DNA from: an uncultured Actinomycetes bacterium
GTDB lineage: Bacteria > Actinomycetota > Actinomycetes > Nanopelagicales > Nanopelagicaceae
Assembly (NCBI GenBank): GCA_903839355.1
Contig: CAIMBV010000021.1
Span: 1-5,322, forward strand
Length of the DNA: 5,322 nucleotides
Reading direction: 5' to 3'
Shown here: positions 1 through 5,322 of the stretch, one piece after another
How the letters are laid out: every line of letters begins with the position of its first letter
How positions within the stretch are numbered: the stretch's first letter is position 1
Position numbers and translations under genes: made by a program
Notes under the pieces: generated by a model
What the model saw: the letters and a program-made list of their open reading frames with translations, nothing else
Told to the model about the DNA's origin: nothing
Database searches by the model: none

Positions 1-243
1 CTATGGCATTCAGTCTAGGCATGAAGGATTGGGGTAGTAAGACTTTAGGATTGATTCGACTGTAGGAATCTTCTTAAGTACCCGTCCAAAGTATAGATAT
101 GTCGTCGGCAATTGAAGTCGAGACCTACTATTTTATATAAATCAACGACTTGCAAATAATCTCGCAAAGGGCGCATTAGTTAAATCTGCAACGTAACGTG
201 AGATTCTTCCGGTTTTCTGCAAGCTAAATTGAGATTTTTCCAA
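1..243. other. Non-coding stretch downstream of the operon
   Basis: I see no convincing gene here. All frames on both strands are broken by frequent stops, and the few open stubs at the left edge are about 20 codons or fewer and lack a ribosome binding site. The stretch is AT-rich. It follows the stop codon of the DUF2441-like gene, so the operon transcript should end in or beyond it, yet no GC-rich hairpin followed by a T run is visible on the minus strand. The only structure found is the pair of 31-bp tandem repeats at 185-246. No tRNA or integrase fragment that would mark an island end was seen. Confidence 0.6.
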
Positions 244-246
244 TTA
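185..246. repeat. Two imperfect 31-bp tandem direct repeats
   Basis: Bases 185-215 and 216-246 align without gaps at 23 of 31 positions. The best conserved blocks are TCTGCAA (185-191 and 216-222) and TGAGATTCTTCC / TGAGATTTTTCC (199-210 and 230-241, one mismatch). The second copy ends in the stop codon of the DUF2441-like gene. A 31-bp period is about three helical turns, so paired protein-binding sites on one DNA face are possible; a simple old duplication is equally possible. No third copy is clear, although TCTCGCAA at 160-167 is similar to the first block. Confidence 0.55.
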
Positions 247-723
247 TGCAATGCGTCGTACGACTTTTATCGCAGAAAGCGTAAGTAGTTCAGGCACTTG
301 CGGCGCGTGGCCTGACCAGTATGTATGGGCGGTATTTTCCACCCATGGAATAAAAGGCTCCGAAGCGCCGGGGTTATTTTCAGAGTTAAGTAAAGTGAAA
401 TCACCAATATGAGATGGTGCAAGCAGATCTTTCACCTCCACTTCAAAAGCAAAAAGGCCTTGATTTGGCACAAAGCCGCTCAACGCAGCTTCATGAGTTA
501 AATAAGCGTAAGAACACTCAAGACGACTTGGCAAAGTCGGGTAGTGTTTGGCCCTTATGATCTCAAAAATCACTTCTTTTGCGATTTTCCAACCATTAAA
601 TGCTCCCTGTGAAGTATTAATGTCATAACAGTATTCACGATAGCCACGGCCAAAATTACCACCCCCCAAGAGCTCTCCAGGCTGATGATCTTTTCTTGCA
701 ATGTAGTAATAAATTTCAGACAT
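244..723 (-). CDS. DUF2441-like protein, third gene of the Gabija-like operon
   Basis: This 159-residue protein of unknown function has no signal peptide or membrane segment and is probably cytoplasmic. From memory its pattern matches DUF2441: an aromatic N-terminal strand (YYYIARKD, 5-12), a helix leading into a conserved block (EVIFEIIRAKHYPTLPSR, 50-67, with P65-S66-R67), FEVEV at 93-97, a YWSG element at 135-138, and a final KVVRRI strand at 153-158. The layout recalls small ADP-ribosyltransferase-like folds, but I cannot assign a catalytic triad, so enzymatic activity is only a guess. The ATG at 723 lies 19 bp after the helicase stop with a weak AAGAG upstream, pointing to co-transcription. 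Sampled base composition is lower in GC than the helicase gene. It could be an effector, a modulator of the nuclease-helicase complex, or an unrelated passenger. Confidence 0.6.
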   Translation of the reverse strand: MSEIYYYIARKDHQPGELLGGGNFGRGYREYCYDINTSQGAFNGWKIAKEVIFEIIRAKHYPTLPSRLECSYAYLTHEAALSGFVPNQGLFAFEVEVKDLLAPSHIGDFTLLNSENNPGASEPFIPWVENTAHTYWSGHAPQVPELLTLSAIKVVRRIA

Positions 724-742
724 GATTAGCTCTTATTGGTGC

Positions 743-2572
743 CTAATTTACTAATGGCCGATCTTTAGGAAAAAGAACGCAAGGGTCCTTGTTAGGCGTG
801 AGAATCGTGGTAGTTTTCTTGCTGCGAGTGATGCTTACACGCATGTTCTGCTTAGACTGACTGTCGGCGTTTTTGCGGTCGTTCCCACGTACTATACGGT
901 CTGGGTTGGCGACAATCTCTTTCTTGAAGTATTTGGGCCAGCCTTCAAAGATTATTACCTCGTCAAACTGCTTTCCTTTTGCCTTGTGCATATTCATCAC
1001 AATTACTCCCTCTTCGGGCTTGGATTGTGTTGAGAAGTGTTCCCGCACGAATGCTTGTTGCGTGATTGCCAAAGCATCTTTGTAGCCCCCAAAGTCACGC
1101 CAGTTTTGAGAGAGTTCCCGCCGGAGCTCTGTTCCACGCTCAAGAAGTCTAATGTTTCTGACTTCAATCGCTATGCTTTTGAGACGGGCACACGGTCCAC
1201 CATTAAGCGCCTTTCTGATGGAGGCCCAGTCTTTCTCAGGATCGCCCGTAAGAACTGCGGCGCACGCTGCCTCATAGCTAGCAACCATCGCCACCATAAT
1301 GCTGTTTGCAGGAACTGCTTTACCAGCCGACATCTTCTCTTGGTACTTCATAAACGACTTCCCAATGGAGTCAGCCGTTTCTAGGTCAGTCTTTGATGGT
1401 TTATCACCTCCCTTCCCACGGAAGTAGTTGCAAATTAAGTCGATGAATCCCTCCAAATGAAAGAGGCTTGGAGGCTGAAGTAGGTAAGAAACTATCTCTG
1501 CGGCGAGGATCGCCGCTTCGAGGTCTATCGAGGCTGCATGGTGAATCGGTGTTAACTTTTCCGGAGGCTCCCGAAAAACGTCGGAGACAAGTCGAACCAT
1601 CTTTTTTGTTGGCACTAAAACGGCGAGAGACCATCCTTGCTGCTTTGAGGCAAGTAGACGTTTCCTGATGGCGTACGTCGTCGTCATCAACATGGAATAG
1701 GCCTGATTCTCATTCGCCGGGTAGGTTTTGATTTCGATGCCGATGTATTCATTTTTTGTGAACTTTGCCTTGAGCACATCATTGCCAAAGAGGAGGATGT
1801 CAGTACCGTTGCTCCGGTGGTTGTCACCCTGCATGTCAACCTCGGTAGGCTTAAACTCCCCACGAAATTGATCAAGCCGTGCGGGGTCTGCCCCAATCCA
1901 GTCGTAAATTCTTTGCTCGGGGTCAGCAAGGGCAATTAATGTTGCCTCTTTGCCGAGCTGCCGAACCACTCGCCACTGATCGGCATTTGTGTCCTGGAAT
2001 TCGTCCAATACAATAAGTGGGTAGCGTATGGCAATCAGCTTGCGAAGTCTATCGCTACGCTCTAGAAGGTTAGCAACATAACGCGCGAAGAGGTCGAAGC
2101 AGACTCGCCCCTCAGTTCTGGCCAAGCGCTCGCGCTCCTGCTGTACCTGAGCCTGTTTATCAACCTTCTGCTCTGGGGTTAGCTTTTTCTCGGCCGCGAA
2201 TGAGTTTCTGATAGTTGAAAGGGCTATGGCCTCACCAGGGGGTGTAAGTATGGTCAGCGAGTGCGGCAGCCCGAGCAGATAGCCGTGTGCGTTTAATAAA
2301 CGCCAGAAGAACGAATGGTAGGTCTCGACATGTATCCGCCGCTTGATCGCGGGAGGTATGTCGTGTTCGTTTTCGATTGCTTCGATCACTCGACTAATTG
2401 TTGCTCGCGCAAAACTCAAAAACAAAATTTCTTGACTCTGTTGTAGCCCGGCCTCACCAACCTGTGCAGCTTTAAGTATTGAAATGGTCGTCTTCCCAGA
2501 GCCAGGCCCTCCCGTTACTAGAAGATGGCCGTCAGCGGTAAATATTTGCTCTTGCTTTTTAGAGAGCTTCAT
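743..2572 (-). CDS. gajB: GajB-like UvrD/PcrA-type superfamily 1 helicase
   Basis: This 609-residue ATP-dependent DNA helicase/translocase-like protein is the probable partner of the upstream OLD nuclease. The superfamily 1 motifs occur in order: Q motif Q7, Walker A GGPGSGKTT (21-29), motif Ia FLSFARAT (51-58), motif II VLDEFQDTN (188-196), motif III LADPEQRIYDW (215-225), motif IV NHRS (251-254), motif V MHKAKGKQFDEV (528-539) and motif VI RVSITRSKK (578-586). All key residues, including K27, D190-E191, Q220-R221 and R583, are present, so ATPase activity is expected. The ATG at 2572 lies inside the end of the nuclease gene (14-bp overlap) with no good Shine-Dalgarno, implying translational coupling. 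In Gabija, GajB binds a GajA tetramer and is thought to respond to DNA ends. At 609 residues it exceeds the B. cereus GajB (about 494), so the symbol denotes role by analogy, not close orthology. Confidence 0.85.
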   Translation of the reverse strand: MKLSKKQEQIFTADGHLLVTGGPGSGKTTISILKAAQVGEAGLQQSQEILFLSFARATISRVIEAIENEHDIPPAIKRRIHVETYHSFFWRLLNAHGYLLGLPHSLTILTPPGEAIALSTIRNSFAAEKKLTPEQKVDKQAQVQQERERLARTEGRVCFDLFARYVANLLERSDRLRKLIAIRYPLIVLDEFQDTNADQWRVVRQLGKEATLIALADPEQRIYDWIGADPARLDQFRGEFKPTEVDMQGDNHRSNGTDILLFGNDVLKAKFTKNEYIGIEIKTYPANENQAYSMLMTTTYAIRKRLLASKQQGWSLAVLVPTKKMVRLVSDVFREPPEKLTPIHHAASIDLEAAILAAEIVSYLLQPPSLFHLEGFIDLICNYFRGKGGDKPSKTDLETADSIGKSFMKYQEKMSAGKAVPANSIMVAMVASYEAACAAVLTGDPEKDWASIRKALNGGPCARLKSIAIEVRNIRLLERGTELRRELSQNWRDFGGYKDALAITQQAFVREHFSTQSKPEEGVIVMNMHKAKGKQFDEVIIFEGWPKYFKKEIVANPDRIVRGNDRKNADSQSKQNMRVSITRSKKTTTILTPNKDPCVLFPKDRPLVN

Positions 2573-4433
2573 TTATATTTTCGGATGCCCCTGCTGGCGG
2601 CGCGTCGACTGCGGGAGGCAGCGGAGTAGTCGGTGTGCACAGCCCTTTTAAGTGTATGCAGGCGTCGCGAATCCATTGGGGAATCTCGTCCTCGCTGCAC
2701 TGCGCCAAGTATTCAGCAATTCCTAAGTCTGCCTTCGTCTTGCCGAAATAGTCTCTCAGAGCTTCGACGATATTGGCTTTTCGGTCTGGGTACTTCTCGA
2801 TAAGGTCCTGAGGCCACTGGATTAGGTCAGAAAACCTTTCCATCGCGGCCTGAGGGGTGTTCTTGAGTATGAGATTCTCAATACCCTTTTCCCCATGCAT
2901 GTACAAATGTTCGACCTGAGCCTCAATTAGGGCTTGTGCACGGGCATCTTGTTGGTCGCAGAGGGCGAATGTCTGCTTGCCGATATCCCTGTAGAGCTTT
3001 GCCATATGAGGGATGTTGCCTTCACCACCGGCATCTAAGATGCATACACCAAGTGCCTCAATGGAAGAGTAGGTATCGGGTTTCAGTTCTGCGAGCCTCC
3101 GGCAAGCAGCCGGGAAAGAATCGGATTCTGTCGCTCCTTCAGCTATTAGAACTCGTCTTGCGAGCAACCCCTCGCAGAATCTCTGTCGAAATTCTTGCCG
3201 ATAACGTTTAAGCTTCACACCATCTGGGAGTGCAACCTCAGCCTGTTGAAGTACTCCGGCCACGTTGCGCGACAGGACAATCGTCTCGGTCAGCGTAAAC
3301 TCTTCAAGCACATAGGGAGAATGTGAGGTGAATAGCGTTTGCGAGGCCAGCTTGCGGACCTCATGGATGATAGTTTTTTGCGCGTAAGGAGGGATGGCCG
3401 TCTCCGGCTCCTCCATTGCGAAGATGACATTCTGTTTGTCTTCGGCGATCTGAGATAGCATCGCAAGGACTAGCATGTTGATCGTTCCTGTTCCTTGACG
3501 ATAGAAAGGTGCAGCGTGGTCGCCTTCACCCGTTGCAATGAACGCGGTAATGACCTTGCGCAAATGTTCACGGGTCAGATTTGAGACTTTCAGGTGAGGC
3601 TCTACTCCCCATTCTTTCGGAACGTACTTTTTAAGCGCTGTGTTGATGCTCTTCAGAACGCCTGAAATGCCAAGTGCTGGGTCTTCAGCTACCGAGAATG
3701 ATGCCAGCTTCTCGATTGCAGCCTCCCACATCTGGGGACGCACTTCCTTCTGGCGCAAGATAATGTCGAGCAGGCTACCCCGTTCAAGACTCAGCGCACG
3801 TGATCCGGTTCGCACTGAACGTAGATAGAGAAAGCCACAGACCTGCTTATCCTTTTTGCTGAATGGCACAAGCGAGCCACCAACTATAGTCCTAGCGTAG
3901 TAAGTCTTTCCCTCAAAATCATCCTCCTCAGGATCATAGTGACCCAAAAAAGTGACACGCAAAGCATTTGTAATATGAGTAGCATCCACGCCTTCTGGTG
4001 CGGGATCACTGTAAAGCTTTTTCTTATTTAAGTCCCAAAACTCGATATGATCGCCAAACCGTGCCTGCTGTTCCGCTGTCAGGTCAATAATTGTTACTTC
4101 AATACTGATTGTTAGGTCCTCCTCTGTAGTCACGCCCCCTCCATGAGCCTCTGCTTGTGCGGCTTTGGCTCCAGGTGCACCGGACGCCTCCACTACAACG
4201 AAAGGCTTGGCAGCCCCTATGTTTTTCGCGTGGTACTGCCCACGATAGAAGTCGTGCTCGTCAATTGGGGGAGAGTGATTCAGTCTGTCCGGGCCGAGCG
4301 TCAAGTCCAAGGCTTCTAGAACCGTCGTCTTCCCGGTATTGTTATCGCCGAGCAGAACGGCGTGCTTGGAAAGAAAGAGGGAAGCCTCTTTAACCCCTCG
4401 GAAGTTCTTGATATGAATATGTGCGACCTGCAT
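2559..4433 (-). CDS. gajA: GajA-like OLD-family ATPase with TOPRIM nuclease domain
   Basis: This class 2 OLD-type endonuclease (624 residues from the chosen start) is the probable DNA-cutting component. Numbering from ATG 4433: NFRG (10-13), Walker A GDNNTGKT (29-36), ABC signature QGTGTIN (313-319), Walker B IFAMEEPE (337-344, E341-E342) and H-loop TSHSP (369-373, H371). The TOPRIM domain follows: EGATE (432-436), DAGG (467-470), CDQQD (492-496) and IEN (518-520). The tail at 600-616 is rich in Pro and Ala. The TOPRIM acidic pair reads D-Q-Q-D rather than the usual D-x-D. The ATG at 4433 is preferred because AAGAAGGA lies 7 nt upstream and the protein then starts directly with the conserved strand. 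A GTG at 4475 would add 14 residues that do not resemble the family. In Gabija, GajA is a sequence-preferring nickase/endonuclease inhibited by nucleotides and activated when they fall during infection. The immediate helicase neighbour fits this class. Confidence 0.87.
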   Translation of the reverse strand: MQVAHIHIKNFRGVKEASLFLSKHAVLLGDNNTGKTTVLEALDLTLGPDRLNHSPPIDEHDFYRGQYHAKNIGAAKPFVVVEASGAPGAKAAQAEAHGGGVTTEEDLTISIEVTIIDLTAEQQARFGDHIEFWDLNKKKLYSDPAPEGVDATHITNALRVTFLGHYDPEEDDFEGKTYYARTIVGGSLVPFSKKDKQVCGFLYLRSVRTGSRALSLERGSLLDIILRQKEVRPQMWEAAIEKLASFSVAEDPALGISGVLKSINTALKKYVPKEWGVEPHLKVSNLTREHLRKVITAFIATGEGDHAAPFYRQGTGTINMLVLAMLSQIAEDKQNVIFAMEEPETAIPPYAQKTIIHEVRKLASQTLFTSHSPYVLEEFTLTETIVLSRNVAGVLQQAEVALPDGVKLKRYRQEFRQRFCEGLLARRVLIAEGATESDSFPAACRRLAELKPDTYSSIEALGVCILDAGGEGNIPHMAKLYRDIGKQTFALCDQQDARAQALIEAQVEHLYMHGEKGIENLILKNTPQAAMERFSDLIQWPQDLIEKYPDRKANIVEALRDYFGKTKADLGIAEYLAQCSEDEIPQWIRDACIHLKGLCTPTTPLPPAVDAPPAGASENINEAL

Positions 4434-4440
4434 GAGCCCA

Positions 4441-4448
4441 TCCTTCTT
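4441..4448 (-). promoter_or_regulatory. Shine-Dalgarno site that sets the gajA-like start
   Basis: On the minus strand AAGAAGGA lies 7 nt before the ATG at 4433. Its first A is the last base of the stop codon of the upstream 36-codon frame (4450-4448). A ribosome ending there would sit on this site, so the two frames may be translationally coupled. The site supports ATG 4433 over the in-frame GTG at 4475. Confidence 0.75.
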
Positions 4449-4558
4449 TACGTTACAAAAGGGAATGTTCCCCACCTACCCCCAATGTTAATGGGTACAT
4501 CAACCGAGAAATTGATTGCCTTAGCGCATTCCTTTAATAAGTCATCGGAAATCGTCAT
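4448..4558 (-). CDS. Small 36-residue ORF just upstream of the OLD nuclease gene
   Basis: I do not recognise this peptide. It begins MTISDDLLKECAKAI, continues with NFSVDVPINIGGRWG and ends TFPFVT. It has an ATG at 4558 with AAGGA (4567-4571) 8 nt upstream, and a TAA at 4450-4448 overlapping the next gene's Shine-Dalgarno. The first 15 residues could form a short amphipathic helix, followed by a Gly/Trp/Phe-containing stretch; it has no signal peptide or transmembrane segment and one cysteine (C11). It fills most of the gap between the tautomerase and the nuclease gene. It could be a small defence component, a leader peptide controlling translation of the nuclease, the remnant of a longer gene, or chance. 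The good ribosome site and tight spacing on both sides argue mildly against chance. Confidence 0.45.
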   Translation of the reverse strand: MTISDDLLKECAKAINFSVDVPINIGGRWGTFPFVT

Positions 4559-4566
4559 TGCACATA

Positions 4567-4571
4567 TCCTT
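4567..4571 (-). promoter_or_regulatory. Shine-Dalgarno site of the 36-codon ORF
   Basis: AAGGA on the minus strand is 8 nt before ATG 4558. It lies in the short gap after the tautomerase stop codon (4587-4585) and is the main evidence that the small frame is translated. An overlapping start (ATG 4564) gives a 7-codon frame ending in TGA and is too close to AAGGA to use it well. Confidence 0.5.
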
Positions 4572-4584
4572 GTACATCTTGTCT

Positions 4585-4974
4585 TTAAACTGCCACCCTG
4601 TAACCCAGACTCAACTCAGCACCACATTGCCCCCGAATACCCCAGTTGTATTTTGGAGTTTCAAATATGGTGATTACGACATCTTGGTAATCAATGCCAG
4701 TATTTTGCTTAATGTATTCAAGCAGCAATTTAATCAGAGTCTTCTTAGTCTCGACAGATCGCCCCTCAAACATCGATATTTCGATGATGGTGTAGCGAGA
4801 ACTTCGATCAGCAGGAAAAATGAATTCGGATAGCTCTAGACCAATAAAACGATGAAATTTCTTATCCACTAGATAAGCTAAGGTTTCTACTACTGCCCTA
4901 TGAATTGCAGAAGAGAGGTTGGTTTGATGGCTCTTTAGAGAGTCTTTAAGGCCGTAGATCTTAATTTGAGACAT
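4585..4974 (-). CDS. Tautomerase family protein (4-oxalocrotonate tautomerase superfamily)
   Basis: This 129-residue cytoplasmic protein resembles the Tautomerase_2-type subfamily (two fused beta-alpha-beta units). Recognisable blocks are MSQIKIYGL at the N-terminus, KKFHRFIGLE (38-47), FIFPADRSSRYTIIEISMFEGR in two overlapping halves (about 51-72), VETKKTLIKLLLEYI (74-88) and ITIFETPKYNWGIRG (101-115). Superfamily enzymes use an N-terminal proline (Pro-1) as catalytic base; here serine follows Met and an in-frame TGA just upstream excludes a longer start. The substrate is unknown. The ribosome site before ATG 4974 is weak (ATGGGTAC). It starts 68 bp after the MarR-type gene, a likely co-transcribed pair. 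It looks like ordinary chromosomal neighbourhood rather than part of the defence system, though no terminator separates it from the downstream genes. Confidence 0.85.
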   Translation of the reverse strand: MSQIKIYGLKDSLKSHQTNLSSAIHRAVVETLAYLVDKKFHRFIGLELSEFIFPADRSSRYTIIEISMFEGRSVETKKTLIKLLLEYIKQNTGIDYQDVVITIFETPKYNWGIRGQCGAELSLGYRVAV

Positions 4975-5042
4975 GTACCCATTTCATTGTTTGTATTGCT
5001 CGGGAGATTTTCAGTGGCGCCGTAAACTCTCTTTATGTTTGG

Positions 5043-5322
5043 CTATTTGACAGATACTCTATTGATTTCTCGATGAAGCCTCTTGTAATGCTCTATAGAT
5101 GCTTTTGTTAAAGCCACCTTCTTAACGCGGCCATCCTCTTCATGGTGTGCGGTGGAAAGCAATTTTTTATCTAGCAAGCTCTTAAATACCGCATGAAGTG
5201 TTGCCTGGGAGGCAATGCTTCTTTGATAGATTAAATCTCCAACAAAGATTGGCTGTTCCGAGAAATGCGCTTTAGCTGCCAAATCAAGCAATTCAATCTC
5301 GTGATAACTTAAGTCAAGCCGC
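5043..5322 (-). CDS. MarR-type winged-helix regulator, N-terminus outside the window
   Basis: The frame stays open to the window edge, giving 92 visible residues that begin RLDLSYHEIELLDLAA; the true start lies beyond 5322. The visible part has the winged-helix plan: helices through HEIELLDLAAKAHF and VGDLIYQ, a recognition helix SQATLHAVFKSLLDKKLL, a wing with EEDGRVKKVALT, and a final helix HYKRLHREI. The LLDKKLL-x-EEDGR-x-K-x-V-x-LT pattern is typical of MarR-family DNA-binding proteins. A TTG at 5291 should not be taken as the start because conserved helix residues precede it. It is short for MarR, with no long C-terminal dimer helix visible. It probably regulates itself and the tautomerase 68 bp downstream; control of the defence genes is unproven. 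Confidence 0.75.
   Translation of the reverse strand, partial: RLDLSYHEIELLDLAAKAHFSEQPIFVGDLIYQRSIASQATLHAVFKSLLDKKLLSTAHHEEDGRVKKVALTKASIEHYKRLHREINRVSVK

Noticed and set aside
3..65. Short plus-strand frame at the left edge (20 codons)
   Set aside because: It is too short to support, has no recognisable content, and the upstream sequence is missing.
112..141. Plus-strand promoter-like pair TTGAAG - 18 bp - TATAAA
   Set aside because: It sits in AT-rich DNA where such matches are common, and no plus-strand gene or known RNA follows; an antisense RNA would need transcript data.
873..1384. Plus-strand open frames opposite the helicase gene
   Set aside because: They lie antisense to a gene with a full set of helicase motifs, have no recognisable domain and look like shadows.
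2559..2742. PARIS or Septu in place of Gabija
   Set aside because: The ATPase carries its own TOPRIM domain and is followed by a full superfamily 1 helicase, unlike PARIS (separate TOPRIM protein) or Septu (HNH partner).
4434..4475. Longer nuclease start at GTG 4475, adding 14 residues
   Set aside because: It is a GTG with only a weak G-rich stretch upstream, the added residues do not fit the family, and ATG 4433 has a strong Shine-Dalgarno at the right distance.
4157..4833. Plus-strand open frames opposite the nuclease start and tautomerase
   Set aside because: They overlap each other and well-supported minus-strand genes, with no family resemblance.
1..5322. CRISPR array, retron, tRNA or transposase
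   Set aside because: No regularly spaced repeats beyond the two 31-bp copies, no reverse transcriptase or transposase motifs, and no tRNA T-arm pattern were seen.

Overview
The window is a compact bacterial defence-type locus read entirely from the minus strand. In transcription order (high to low coordinates) it holds the 3' part of a small winged-helix (MarR-type) regulator cut by the window edge (5322-5043), a tautomerase-family enzyme (4974-4585), a 36-codon open frame with its own ribosome binding site (4558-4448), an OLD-family ATPase-TOPRIM nuclease (4433-2559), a UvrD/PcrA-type superfamily 1 helicase (2572-743) and a 159-residue protein resembling the DUF2441 family (723-244). The last 243 bases carry no gene but include two imperfect 31-bp tandem repeats.

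The tautomerase closely matches, from memory, a subfamily common in gamma- and beta-proteobacteria, so a Gram-negative proteobacterium of medium GC is the best guess; genus cannot be stated. Sampled lines of the ATPase and helicase genes are richer in GC than the DUF2441-like gene and the flanking genes, which fits a cassette of mixed origin, but no integrase, transposase, tRNA or att site is visible.

The core is a Gabija-like pair: an ABC-type ATPase fused to a TOPRIM nuclease domain (GajA-like), followed with a 14-bp overlap by a superfamily 1 helicase (GajB-like). Gabija protects bacteria from phage; GajA is a nucleotide-sensitive DNA endonuclease and GajB an ATPase/helicase-like partner that binds it. 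Both proteins here are longer than the Bacillus cereus prototypes as I recall them (about 578 and 494 residues).

Two additions make this copy noteworthy. A DUF2441-like gene follows the helicase after only 19 bp and probably belongs to the same transcript. A 36-codon frame precedes the nuclease gene, and its stop codon shares a base with the nuclease gene's Shine-Dalgarno sequence, suggesting a coupled leader peptide or an overlooked small component. No rho-independent terminator or convincing promoter was found, so the transcription unit boundaries remain open.
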